Counted from the first letter of the stretch, positions 1 to 7,673 are shown. The stretch is DNA of 32,113 nucleotides from Methyloglobulus sp. (GCA_013141505.1 JABFQX010000081.1:1-32113); one strand, 5' to 3'. Notes: generated by a model from the sequence alone, not told the origin. Numbers and translations are program-made.

Positions 1-70
1 GCCGCTGCCTACCATTGACGATGCCATCTTTGACGCAGCCCTCGCCGTGGCATTTTGGACAATTTGCCAT
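1..70 (-). CDS. IS1-like InsA-type transposase N-terminus (partial)
   Basis: The first 23 residues begin MANCPKCHGEGCVKDG. The CPKC pair, then a cysteine and V-K-D/N-G, followed by G-R-Q-R, match the N-terminal zinc ribbon of IS1-family InsA proteins, which binds DNA and regulates transposition. The start at 70 is an ATG with a G-run (GGGGG) a few bases upstream. The gene is cut by the window edge, so neither the downstream insB frame nor a frameshift site can be checked. IS1595-type transposases also carry a zinc ribbon and remain an alternative. Confidence 0.55.
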   Translation of the reverse strand, partial: MANCPKCHGEGCVKDGIVNGRQR

Positions 71-127
71 CAAACCCCCATCAGAAATGAGGAGAGTTTA
101 TAATGACTATATTAATTTAACAATACC
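1..127 (-). mobile_element. IS1-like insertion sequence, partial (5' end only)
   Basis: The left window edge holds the start of an IS on the minus strand: a short leader and a zinc-ribbon transposase start. On the minus strand the putative terminus (from 127 downward) reads GGTATTGTTAAATTAA, which resembles GGTAGTGGCTAAATTTTAA at the start of the element entering at 31987. The two ISs therefore look related but not identical. The boundary at 127 is inferred from that similarity; the other end lies outside the window. Confidence 0.5.
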
Positions 128-274
128 AACAAATAAACGTTAAGCCATTTTCTTTACCATAACTATCAAAAATACCACATTCTTCGGGCGATCCAGGCAC
201 ACCATGAAAATAGATCACTATCTGTCCAGAATCGGAACCGAATTGACAAGATTTCAGCGGTTGCTCCATTTGAT

Positions 275-334
275 GGCTAACGTATGGTGTAAGATGTGGG
301 CTTTAGTGCGTCCCGTCTGTTGGATGTGTTGGGC
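275..334 (-). other. possible attC-like (integron cassette) site, weak
   Basis: On the minus strand a 60-bp segment starts with GCCCAAC (328-334), which fits the R'' consensus RYYYAAC. It ends with GTTAGCC (275-281), one base off GTTRRRY. The 3' end of a hydrophobic reading frame runs straight into it, as cassette genes often run into attC. Pairing between the two halves is poor, so this may be a decayed site or chance. Confidence 0.2.
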
Positions 335-745
335 ATACCCATTTTGACGCCAGATAAAAAATATAAAGGTTCAGCCAGTATAAATCTAACCCGAAAAGGA
401 ACATTGGGCTTAAGGTAATAAGACCGCCAAATTTTAATAAGGATGGAATTAGCACAATGAAAACATTGGTAAGAAAGAGTATTACCCAGATTGTTTGGTT
501 TTGACGCCGACAATAATAACTAAGCAATAAGCTGGAAGTTATAAGGCCACATACATGACCTCGACTAACAACCCAAAAAGAGGGCTGATACCTACTACAT
601 GGCCACCCGTGCTGGTGCCTATGAGCAATATCGCATTCAACGTCAAAATTGTGGTAACGTAAATGTTTTCAAAGTGTGCCTCAATAAGCCTGGTGGCGAC
701 GCTTCCTTTGACCGCTATGTTAAGCGCTGAGTAATAGCGCCACAT
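303..745 (-). pseudogene. disrupted small hydrophobic membrane protein (two fragments)
   Basis: Two consecutive minus-strand frames look like pieces of one small membrane protein. The first (745-539) has two hydrophobic stretches, around ILTLNAILLIG and GISPLFGLLVEV, and ends at a TAA. The same frame then continues with LPAYCLVIIVGV before another stop. The second (527-303) is also strongly hydrophobic (WVILFLTNVFIVLIPSLL, then LDLYWLNLYIFYLASKW). Hydrophobic content on both sides of the stop suggests a protein of roughly 130-145 residues broken by a nonsense or frameshift change. The first fragment overlaps the end of the DUF1772 gene by 26 bases, so the two may have been co-transcribed. No family is recognised. 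They could also be two separate short genes, or noncoding. Confidence 0.3.
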
Positions 746-1160
746 AAACTATGGATGTGGCCAAGCTAAGTAGGCTTCGGACTGCATGTAGTTTTTCCCA
801 TTTTTCCAACAACACCCGCGTTTCATCAGATGACAGGTCTCGTCCCTCTTCTAGTAGTTTATGGTTGGTAGGCATGATGACAATAAACGTGAACGGAACA
901 ACTAAACCAATAAGAACCGCTCCAAGTAACCACGAAATGCCACCACCGAGTAACCAAGCTGAAGTACCCGCGAGAAAGCTCACAATAGCCAGTGAAGCTT
1001 GCATAACCGTCGCACGCTTATAACTTGGAGCCCAAACCGTTGCCGCAATTTTTGTTTCGCACCCCATGCGTGCAGGATGTTCAACAAGATTGATATAGAT
1101 AGCGGCTCCAGTGAAAAGTGTGCCTCTCAAAACTGCGATGAATTGTAGGATGGTAAGCAT
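720..1160 (-). CDS. DUF1772-type (anthrone oxygenase-like) membrane protein
   Basis: A 146-residue protein with three to four hydrophobic segments. Features seen are an N-terminal LFTGAAIYINLVEHPARM, a WAPSYKRATVMQASLA stretch, a second hydrophobic hairpin, IMPTNHKLL, and a C-terminal W-x-x-LHAVRS helix. This is the pattern of the DUF1772 family, which includes anthrone-oxygenase-like proteins; the bacterial members have no settled function. Length is normal for the family. The ATG at 1160 has AGGAG six bases upstream. The gene appears intact and sits directly behind the truncated tnsB, whose frame reads on through this gene's leader and start. That suggests it was brought next to the Tn7-like debris by a deletion or insertion. 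It would be an inner-membrane protein of unknown substrate. Confidence 0.75.
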   Translation of the reverse strand: MLTILQFIAVLRGTLFTGAAIYINLVEHPARMGCETKIAATVWAPSYKRATVMQASLAIVSFLAGTSAWLLGGGISWLLGAVLIGLVVPFTFIVIMPTNHKLLEEGRDLSSDETRVLLEKWEKLHAVRSLLSLATSIVYVALLLSA

Positions 1161-2289
1161 GTGTACTCCTTTTTATTTTAATGTATTCAGCAAATGCTTG
1201 GAGCGTGGCAGAAATCGGATCAGCTGGAATGATATCGACCACGGTCACTTCGGGTATGCCGAAACACGGCCACGGATTATTCATTTTCAGGTTCGGCAAT
1301 ACTCCATCCACAGGTGTTTTTGGCAAGATGGCGTGACGCAATGCACCCATGACCGCAGCAGCAGATGGACTATCGAAGGTCAGGTAATACCCAAGCAACA
1401 TCCGGCTGTAATGGTCAAGCACAACGGTGAGCGTCGGCCTCCCTAGGGGCAATCCAGTTTTGTCGTCTACGAGGAATAAATCGAGAGGGGTGTGGTCGAT
1501 TTCTACGCGCTCTAGCACATACTTGGTCTTGACCCCTTGCATCACCACCCGAAAGCGGCGGTCGGCAGCAGCCTTGCCTTCTTTCAACACAGTCAGTTCA
1601 TAGATATCGGCTGTTTTAAGCATCCGATACAGTGTTCTTTTGGTAAACGGCTTGATCTGGTCTTGAGGCAGCCGTTTACGGTTTTCTTCGCCGATTTTGC
1701 CCCTGACGACCGTGTAAATATCATTACCATTCGCCAGGGGGGATTGCTTTAAAGTCTCTGCAATTCCATCAGCCGTCGATTTTAAAGCCAACTCGGTTTG
1801 CTTACGCTTCCTTGAACCCCGACGGCAAATTCCAGATTTCAATCCCATGATGTTTTTACTGTCCCTAAATTTGCGATACCACCGATAAACCGTAATATAG
1901 CCAGGGGGTGGATTATCCCCAATTTCTGCGGCGGCTTTAGCGATCAGCGGGTTCAGGTACTGCGCTGTAAAGAACGGTTTTCCGTCAATAAAAATCCGGT
2001 CAAGGTAATGCTTACGTCGCTGGATTTCCAGCTTGTCCCGTTCGCTCAGTTCATCCAACGGCCTTGAATAGATGGGCACTTCCGCATGGCTCAATTGGTT
2101 TCCTGGTGTATTCGTCGAAACCTTGCCAGCCTTGTACTCCGCAAGAAGATGTTCCCTGGTATCAATTTCCAACAAACCGTCCTTGGTGTTTTCCAGCAAT
2201 ACCTGACCGCTTTCATTCAGTTCAAGTAGCCGATATTCCCTACCGTCCCAGTCAAAAACCATGTGTTTTTTCAATGTAAAACCAGCCAT
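1081..2289 (-). pseudogene. tnsB: truncated TnsB-like (Mu/rve-type DDE) transposase
   Basis: Starts MAGFTLKKHMVFDWDGREYR at an ATG (2289) with GAGGAG eight bases upstream, and overlaps the end of tnsA by 38 bases, the usual tnsA-tnsB coupling. A helix-turn-helix region (PGYITVYRWYRKFRD) precedes an RNase-H-fold core with the first catalytic Asp in ERVEIDHTPLDLF, then VVLDHYSRMLLGYY. Family resemblance runs to IPEVTVVD, where the next residues should be N-G of the second catalytic Asp motif. At about 1234 the sequence instead switches to unrelated codons and the leader of the DUF1772 gene. The catalytic Glu and the C-terminal TnsC-interacting part are missing. About 350 of a usual 600-700 residues remain, so the protein should be inactive. 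The frame stays open by chance to 1081. No tnsC or tniQ follows. Confidence 0.85.
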
Positions 2290-2972
2290 TGCTATTCTCC
2301 TCGGTAATGTGTAAGTAGGTATCAGGGGTGATGGGATGTTCCAGGTTGCAATGCAGCAATCCGGCGAAAAGCAAACTATAGGGATGGACACCGCAACTGC
2401 TTAACAAGGCTTTCGCGCTTTTGATGGCAAGCGGGAAGTTGTGCATATGCCTTTGCAAAGCAGTCTGCATAACTTGGTTGGTCGGTGTAATGCGCGGGGT
2501 CTGAAAATACAGCCACCGCAAATTTGATAACCTCGGTTCAAGCCTCAGATTGGCCTCGGTCAAAATAACGAACGGCTTGTCGCAACGGTTTAAGTATTCG
2601 GCTATTCGGTTGAGTTTGTGCCTCGTTTCTTCTTTTTGGCAGTTTCGACTTGGCTTGACCTCGACCAAAACAATTTCACCCGAACTGAGTACCAACTCGA
2701 ACAGGCGTATACCGCCTTAATTTCGCGCCATCGGGATAATGGATTTTCTCAGGCTGTTCGGTATAGCTGACAATCAGGGGTGAGGTTTCAAAATGGATGA
2801 ATGCATCGTTTTCAAGCGAGCCTTCTACATGAACCATCCGCCCTGTTTTACGGCTTGGGTTTTTATAACGAAAGATGTTTCCTGTTGGAAACACCACTTC
2901 ACGGGATCTTTGATGGGCAATCCCGATGGGAATCCGTCCTTGCCAGTTTCCCTGCCAGGGTTTTACAGTCAT
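2252..2972 (-). pseudogene. tnsA: TnsA-like endonuclease subunit, frameshifted
   Basis: TnsA is the restriction-like subunit that cuts the 5' strands in Tn7-type transposition. The N-terminal part (2972 down to about 2706) carries RIPIGIAHQRSREVVFPTG and then GSLENDAFIHFE, containing the likely catalytic Glu, followed by SYTEQPEKIHYPDGAKLRRYTP. The C-terminal part, in another frame, reads FELVLSSGEIVLVEVKPSRN, with the catalytic Lys in VEVK. Restoring the expected RRYTPDFEL needs two bases near 2706, so a 2-bp deletion appears to have removed the codon of the catalytic Asp itself. The start is the ATG at 2972, which has GGAGG five bases upstream; earlier possible starts lack a ribosome site. 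The remainder is a winged-helix-like TnsA C-terminal domain, ending inside the start of tnsB. Confidence 0.8.
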
Positions 2973-3214
2973 TAATGCCTCCAATTCCGGCATTGAAGGC
3001 AATACGCCGCCCTCCAATGCCGAAAATAAGATTGGATAATCCTGCTTTTGGGCGTAATAACGCTCGCACCGGGTCGTTAAACCCGATGTTCAGCAGGTGT
3101 TAGGAATTAGATAGGGCTTGACGTTGGCGGGAAGATTGATGATACTTAATGTGCTAGCAGTGAGTATCTTCGATGCTTACACCGACGGGGCAAGCCGCAA
3201 GGTTTGCTCCGTTT

Positions 3215-3637
3215 CTACATATGCGCCTCCTCATTTCTCCTTCGTTTCAGCTTGAGAGCCACGTCTTTAGGGCGTTCTTTAAGACTTTCTTTCAAATCTA
3301 AAGCAAAACGTATCAAATGTATCTGGGCTGAATTCAGTTCGGGTAGTCGTTGCCGCAAGTCCCGCATCATCCAATACACATCCTGGGGAACATCCGCGCT
3401 GATGACGAACTTGCGTTGTGAGGCATCGGCTGCATCGCGCAGTTGTTCGCATTCTTCTGGTGTAAGGTTTAAGGCAGCAATGAGCTTGTCAATAAACTCG
3501 GGGGTTGGTGGACCTTTCTTCCCAACTTCCAGGGCTGAGATGTAAGTTTGCTCATAGCCCATCAATTCCGCCAGCTCTATTTGGCGGATACCTTGACGGA
3601 TACGAATCGTGTGCAGAAGGCTTGCGAACGGGTTCAC
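3215..3637 (-). CDS. XRE-family helix-turn-helix regulator
   Basis: A 140-residue protein beginning (GTG at 3637) with a Cro/CI-type helix-turn-helix at residues 6-62. Seen are TIRIRQGIRQIELAELMGY, then EQTYISALEVGKKGPPTPEF as recognition helix and turn, and IDKLIAALNLTPEECEQL. The C-terminal half (QDVYWMMRDLRQRLPEL) has no recognised family and probably mediates dimerisation. There is no strong ribosome site before the GTG. It lies on the same strand, about 240 bases upstream of the tnsA start, so it may be the regulator of the Tn7-like module, as XRE genes are in several Tn7-like elements. That link is inferred from position only. Confidence 0.8.
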   Translation of the reverse strand: MNPFASLLHTIRIRQGIRQIELAELMGYEQTYISALEVGKKGPPTPEFIDKLIAALNLTPEECEQLRDAADASQRKFVISADVPQDVYWMMRDLRQRLPELNSAQIHLIRFALDLKESLKERPKDVALKLKRRRNEEAHM

Positions 3638-3673
3638 GGAGAAGTCATATTGTTTGTTATAAATACAAATTAG

Positions 3674-3702
3674 AGATTAATTAGATAAACAAAATTAGTC
3701 AA
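3674..3702 (-). promoter_or_regulatory. possible sigma-70 promoter of the XRE gene
   Basis: On the minus strand TTGACT (3702-3697) is followed after 17 bases by TAATCT (3679-3674), some 37 bases ahead of the GTG start. The -35 matches at five of six positions; the -10 is poor. The region is very AT-rich, so chance matches are likely. Confidence 0.3.
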
Positions 3703-3868
3703 GCTATTGTTTTAATAAGGATTAAATAGCCTAATTAAATGGTTGACAATATATTCTGGGTATCAGTGACAAAATATTGCTATGTCAATGCCTTAGTTAT
3801 CACACCTAGAAATTACGCCGAATAGGTGAAAATCTCTTTCTTCATTCTTAAAGAACCTCTGGTTTAGT

Positions 3869-3931
3869 CCTTCGACAAGCTCACCACGAACGGTAAGGGG
3901 TTGATTCCGTTTGTGGTGAATTTGCTGAACC
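3869..3931. repeat. REP-like imperfect inverted repeat
   Basis: CCTTCGACAAGCTCACCACG and onward (arm 3869-3893) is partly complementary to the arm at 3907-3931, which begins CCGTTTGTGGTG. The 12-bp core next to the loop pairs with one mismatch; the outer part is weaker. CCTTCGACAAGCTCA...GAACGG is a word familiar from dispersed intergenic palindromes in many proteobacteria. Copy number in this genome cannot be judged from one window. Confidence 0.55.
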
Positions 3932-4050
3932 CTAAGTGGGATCAACTTGTTCAGAGTTTCCTTAAGTCATGACAAAACAATGATAAATAAATTTAAACTT
4001 TTAAGTTACTGTTATATCTGTAAATAACGCAAATAAAGTTGCTGTAGTGT

Positions 4051-4090
4051 GGGTTAAACCTCCTACTATTATTAATAGGAGGCTTAACCC
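4051..4090. terminator. strong hairpin, possible terminator (no U-run)
   Basis: GGGTTAAACCTCCTA (4051-4065) pairs with TAGGAGGCTTAACCC (4076-4090) with a single A-C mismatch and a 10-base loop. It lies 77 bases beyond the stop of the minus-strand gene ending at 4167. Neither strand has a clear T-tract after the stem, so a factor-independent terminator is possible but not shown. Confidence 0.4.
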
Positions 4091-4166
4091 TTCCTCATTG
4101 TTCATTAAAGCAATATTGTAAACGGACAAAACAGCCGTTCATTTCTGCTAAAATTGTTGCACTTAA

Positions 4167-5345
4167 TTACAGCAAATCTTTCGCAGCAGCATCAGTAAGT
4201 ACCACCTTCATCTTTTTGCGAAATTTTACGACCTTCGGGTCGAAATTCGTCAGAATGTCTTGATGGGACTGCTCAAGAAAACCTATCGCCGCCTGACACT
4301 CCTTGTCGATCAATTCCTCTAACTCTTCGGTATCGCCCTTGATGGCTTGGCAATCTTTTACGAAAAGCCGGAAACGCACGGCTTGCAATGCGGTTGTGTC
4401 GGTAAAAATAAAATCGATGTGGGGTTCGACTTCCCGGCTTACATCGACCTGATACACTCGTTTCGGCGCTTTGGCATCAAAGTCACTCAAAATCGCTTCG
4501 GAGCGTGAAGATAAATATCTGTAATACCGCTCTGTCAGTTCATCCAGTTGCGCCTCCAGACCCCCGGCATCAACCCGCATAGCAAAGATAAAACCTTGTC
4601 CTTCTCGTTTGCCGTGGTTTTTGCCGTCAACATACTGATGGGGGATCATTTCATTGATTTTATCGAAACCAAACTCTTCGAGCTTGCTGTTCACGTAGCC
4701 AGCCAGCAAGCAGAGATTGGCGTAATGGAATACCCCATTGATATGCAACCGAGCCCACCGATAATATAGGATTCCCCGATACGGTTTAGCGATATAGGCG
4801 GGATCATCCTTTTGGCGCATGGATTCCTGAAAAAGATGATCGGCATAGTCGTAATCGTAGACTGTCTCGAAATCAAGTAGGCTGGTATTTTCAGCCATAC
4901 ATTCATTCAGGAACAAACAGTCCTCACCTATGCCTGTGAGTGGGAGCATCGTGCTGTTCAGGAGGAAGTGCTGCTCGTCGTTGAAAGAGTTTAGCGCCGC
5001 TTCTACGTCCTCACTGGTAGTAGTTTTGATTTCAAAAAGAATTTTGAGCAATACTTGGCGGATACGTAGACGGTCTTCATCGGGCATGGCGGCACGATAA
5101 CGTTCCTGATCCCCAACTGACCAGGCAAAATAATCCGGCACAACACTGATGATTGCACGCCTTACTGCCGCCTCTCGTTTAGTTTCTGATTGTGTGAAAT
5201 GCACTAAAGCCATCGTACCATAATTGATTATGTGTTGGTCTTCGAATAGGTTATCGCTAACGTGGATAAGTTCAAGAGATTTATCGTTTTTCGCAATGCT
5301 TCTTTTTGCTACTTCAATTGTACAAGCTTGGAAATATTGACGCAC
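4167..5345 (-). CDS. hypothetical protein, 392 residues
   Basis: A long, soluble-looking acidic protein with no recognised family. It has no signal peptide or membrane segment. Noticeable parts are a helix-rich middle rich in acidic and aromatic residues (ETVYDYDYADHLFQES, then YRGILYYRWARLHINGVFHY) and a lysine-rich C-terminus (VKFRKKMKVVL). A segment near residue 320 (EPHIDFIFTDTTALQAVRFR) alternates like a beta strand pair. The listed start is a GTG at 5345 without a visible ribosome site. An internal ATG at 5213 (MALVHFTQSE) is an alternative, also with a weak site. It is a lone gene between Tn7-like debris and the RIT element, a typical cargo or defence-gene position, but no nuclease, NTPase or toxin motif is visible. 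I do not assign a function. Confidence 0.6.
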   Translation of the reverse strand: MRQYFQACTIEVAKRSIAKNDKSLELIHVSDNLFEDQHIINYGTMALVHFTQSETKREAAVRRAIISVVPDYFAWSVGDQERYRAAMPDEDRLRIRQVLLKILFEIKTTTSEDVEAALNSFNDEQHFLLNSTMLPLTGIGEDCLFLNECMAENTSLLDFETVYDYDYADHLFQESMRQKDDPAYIAKPYRGILYYRWARLHINGVFHYANLCLLAGYVNSKLEEFGFDKINEMIPHQYVDGKNHGKREGQGFIFAMRVDAGGLEAQLDELTERYYRYLSSRSEAILSDFDAKAPKRVYQVDVSREVEPHIDFIFTDTTALQAVRFRLFVKDCQAIKGDTEELEELIDKECQAAIGFLEQSHQDILTNFDPKVVKFRKKMKVVLTDAAAKDLL

Positions 5346-5588
5346 TAAGTCAGTAGTGTCTGATAGATATAGTTAAGCCAAATACTTTTACTTTATATGT
5401 ACGGTGCAAATGACCACATAAAATGCACACCCAAACTGTAGATTTGCAGGCTTAGTTGTAGCAACCAGCTAACTCGAATCGCACATTTCGATGAAACCGC
5501 CGCTCTTTCTGATGCAAACCGGATACTTGTATACCCAAAAGCGGCCACTGATAATGAGCAAAATGACGGTTAGCTAACCTGCAAAAAC
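5346..5588. other. spacer outside the RIT left end
   Basis: No coding sequence or RNA gene is recognised between the start of the 392-residue gene and the RIT left repeat. The part next to the element contains AGCGGCCACTGATAATG, a word type that recurs loosely in other intergenic stretches here. Confidence 0.5.
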
Positions 5589-5625
5589 CGACCCCTATGT
5601 ATAGACCCTAACTATGTATAGCTGC
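5589..5625 (+). repeat. RIT left terminal inverted repeat (37 bp)
   Basis: Begins CGACCCCTATGTATAG and ends TATGTATAGCTGC. It is the exact reverse complement of 9032-9068, and the match stops on both sides. Inside are two direct copies of CTATGTATAG (5595-5604 and 5612-5621), 17 bases apart start to start, which look like recombinase half-site pairs. Confidence 0.95.
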
Positions 5626-5647
5626 GTTTTATTCCGCCCTGTACCCC

Positions 5648-5677
5648 GCGCACTGCCGGTAAAGTCCGGCAGTGCGC
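5648..5677. terminator. hairpin downstream of the third RIT recombinase
   Basis: GCGCACTGCCGG (5648-5659) pairs perfectly with CCGGCAGTGCGC (5666-5677) around a 6-base loop, ten bases beyond the stop of the minus-strand gene. In the transcript direction a G-run rather than a U-run follows. It could be a transcript-end stabiliser, a terminator of weak type, or a recombinase-related structure. Confidence 0.45.
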
Positions 5678-5686
5678 TTTACATAG

Positions 5687-6703
5687 TTATAAATCTTGAA
5701 GGAACTGCATTAACGCATCATCCGCCGGATGGTAGCGACTGATTGTTGTTCCGGGCTCTTGAAGCCTCGCCAGAGCCTTTTCCTTCATCGCCAAATCTGC
5801 TTCGACGTAGCGATGTGTGGTAGTCGTGCTCTCGTGTCCCAGCCATAAGGCAATCACACTAAATGCGACACCGGACTGCAGCAGATGCATGGCTGTCGTA
5901 TGCCTTATGGTATGAGGCGAGATTTTTCGTTTGGAGAGGCTTTTATGTGCCTGGGTTGCCCGGTCTACCGCAATGTTTAGGCGTTGGGTGACATTACACC
6001 GTGTCATCGGGTTGCCATCCCGGTTAGGCAACAACGCGGTGTCCGCACCCAGCGCTGGGTTGCGTCGCAACCAGGCACCGATTTCCTGGACGGTGCTCTT
6101 CCATAGGGGTGTCGACCGCTGTTTGCGGCCTTTGCCACGCAGGTGTACACAGGCGGATTCACCCAAAACGACATCGCCCACCTTGACGCCAATGAGTTCA
6201 GAGACGCGCGCACCGGTATTATAAAGTAGGGTTAGCAATAAATGGTCTCGTTGCGAAGTCCAAGTGTCACCGGGCCGCCCAATCACCGCCAACATTTCCT
6301 CGCGGGTCATAAAGCCCAGCATCGGGCGTTCGAAGCGTTTCATGGGTACGCCCAACGCTTGTTCAATGACAAAGAAAGATGTTACGTCACGCCGTGCTGC
6401 GAACTTAAGGAACGCACGCAACGCCGTCAGTCTCAGGTTGCGGCTGCGCACCGAATTTTGCCGTTCTTGTTCCAAGTGGTCCAGAAACGCCAGTATCAAC
6501 TCCGGTGCGATGTCGTTCAGGTTCAGTGCCGTCGGCATTTTACCCAGGCGATGACGTGCAAAGTCCAGGAACAACAACATGGCGTCCCGGTAGGAAGCAA
6601 CCGTACGGGGGCTCAATGCACGCTGGGCCACCAGGTACTCGGTAAAAAATTGCTGCACCAAAGCGGCAAACGATACGGGCCGGGGTGCTGTTATTTCATT
6701 CAT
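5687..6703 (-). CDS. tyrosine recombinase, third gene of RIT trio
   Basis: A 338-residue phage-integrase-family protein. An N-terminal SAM-like core-binding domain (about residues 8-110, LSPRTVASYRDAMLLFL) is followed by the catalytic domain. Visible active-site residues are R166 (GARVSEL), K191 (RGKGRKQR), H264 and R267 (SPHTIRHTT), H290 (WLGHEST) and the nucleophile Y299 (THRYVEA). It resembles XerC/D-type enzymes in this half. The ATG at 6703 has GGAGG six bases upstream; the adjacent ATG at 6706 is equally possible. The start overlaps the end of the preceding recombinase by about 8 bases, implying translational coupling. In RIT elements the three recombinases are thought to act together on the terminal repeats. 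Confidence 0.9.
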   Translation of the reverse strand: MNEITAPRPVSFAALVQQFFTEYLVAQRALSPRTVASYRDAMLLFLDFARHRLGKMPTALNLNDIAPELILAFLDHLEQERQNSVRSRNLRLTALRAFLKFAARRDVTSFFVIEQALGVPMKRFERPMLGFMTREEMLAVIGRPGDTWTSQRDHLLLTLLYNTGARVSELIGVKVGDVVLGESACVHLRGKGRKQRSTPLWKSTVQEIGAWLRRNPALGADTALLPNRDGNPMTRCNVTQRLNIAVDRATQAHKSLSKRKISPHTIRHTTAMHLLQSGVAFSVIALWLGHESTTTTHRYVEADLAMKEKALARLQEPGTTISRYHPADDALMQFLQDL

Positions 6704-7673
6704 CATACACCTCCGGCATGTGGGTAAAGCATTCAAACCGTTCTGCCGCCACTGCCATGAGCTGTGGGATGCCGGTGAGGTACCAGTAAGTGTTCGTCAC
6801 CATGGCATGCCCCACATACGTGGACAAGGCCAACATCTGCTGGTCGACATCCAGCCCTTGGGCCTGCCAGAGCAGCACGCGGCGGACGACAAAGGTGTGC
6901 CTCAAATCATGGATGCGTGGGCCATTGTGCGCACCGCGGTTAACCCATCCCAATTGACCCCGTATCCCATTGAATACCAGATGTACGTTGCTGGAACCCA
7001 ATGCATGCCCCAATCGCCGCCCACGCGTACCGATAAAGAACGGCGTTCCGTCGGACACTTCGATGTGCAAATTACGTTTCGACCGGTACTGCCGCAGGGC
7101 TTCCAGCGTACTCGGATGCATGGGCACATGGCGTGACTTGGCAAATTTGGTTTGCCGGATGGTCAACATGCCCACCTTTAGGTCGACATCCGTATCCAGC
7201 AAATGCAAGGCTTCGGAAACCCGAAGGCCAGTGGAAGCAATTAAGCCGAACAGCGTTTCGTAAGTGGCGCCACGTAATCCTGGAATAAATGAAGCCAGGT
7301 TATGGGCGGCAGCCAACAAATCGATAATTTCCTGCTCGCTATAAATATGCGGTGCCAAGCGCTGGCCAATTCGACCAAAGATACTGTCGTCTGGCACCTC
7401 GGTACGGGGTTCAAATTGTTGTAGGTAACGGCAAAACGAGCGTAGCTTTTTCAGTCGTCGCGCCCAAGTGGATGGCTTATCGCTGTTGCCCTGGTCTTGC
7501 TGCGCCCAATCGGCCATGATTTCGACTGTCAAGGGCTCTTGGCTATCCAGTGCATCCATGTAACGGGCAAAACTCAAAATTGAATAGCCAGCGGCACATA
7601 AGCCATACCCTAGTCGACGGCGCTCGTTCAGGTAATTTTCGGCATGTGTTTGCATCAAAATGTGCGCATTCAT
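6696..7673 (-). CDS. tyrosine recombinase, second gene of RIT trio
   Basis: A 325-residue integrase-family protein with the catalytic set R151 (TGLRVSEA), K176 or K179 (QTKFAKSR), H255 and R258 (IHDLRHT), H289 (YVGHAMV) and Y296 or Y298 (NTYWYL). The N-terminal 110 residues form the core-binding domain (NYLNERRRLGYG). The ATG at 7673 forms an ATGA overlap with the stop of the first recombinase and has GGGAG six bases upstream; a TTG further up is less likely. There is a RIT-typical insertion between the catalytic Lys and HxxR (GTRGRRLGHALGSSNVHLVF). It shares little obvious identity with its two neighbours, as expected for the three distinct RIT subfamilies. Confidence 0.9.
   Translation of the reverse strand: MNAHILMQTHAENYLNERRRLGYGLCAAGYSILSFARYMDALDSQEPLTVEIMADWAQQDQGNSDKPSTWARRLKKLRSFCRYLQQFEPRTEVPDDSIFGRIGQRLAPHIYSEQEIIDLLAAAHNLASFIPGLRGATYETLFGLIASTGLRVSEALHLLDTDVDLKVGMLTIRQTKFAKSRHVPMHPSTLEALRQYRSKRNLHIEVSDGTPFFIGTRGRRLGHALGSSNVHLVFNGIRGQLGWVNRGAHNGPRIHDLRHTFVVRRVLLWQAQGLDVDQQMLALSTYVGHAMVTNTYWYLTGIPQLMAVAAERFECFTHMPEVYDE

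Larger units (their letters stand above)
3638..4166. other. gene-free AT-rich spacer with two inverted repeats
   Basis: No credible coding sequence is seen. The stretch holds the XRE upstream region, an imperfect 25-bp inverted repeat (3869-3931) and a strong 15-bp hairpin (4051-4090). It lies between the XRE gene and the 3' end of the unknown gene at 4167. Confidence 0.6.

Noticed and set aside
1111-1446. Plus-strand open frame of 111 codons opposite tnsB
   Set aside because: It is antisense to the TnsB-like frame, has no ribosome site, and its composition follows the opposite strand's codons.
3180-3214. Terminator after the XRE gene (ACGGAGCAAA...TTGCCCCGT hairpin)
   Set aside because: The stem has mismatches and no T-run follows in the transcript direction.
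1081-3637. CRISPR-associated transposon (CAST)
   Set aside because: tnsA, tnsB and an XRE gene are present, but there is no tnsC, tniQ, cas gene or repeat-spacer array in the window. Only a decayed Tn7-like module can be claimed.
6242-6727. Plus-strand open frame of 161 codons opposite the third RIT recombinase
   Set aside because: It is fully antisense to a gene with a complete catalytic set; long antisense frames are common in GC-richer DNA.
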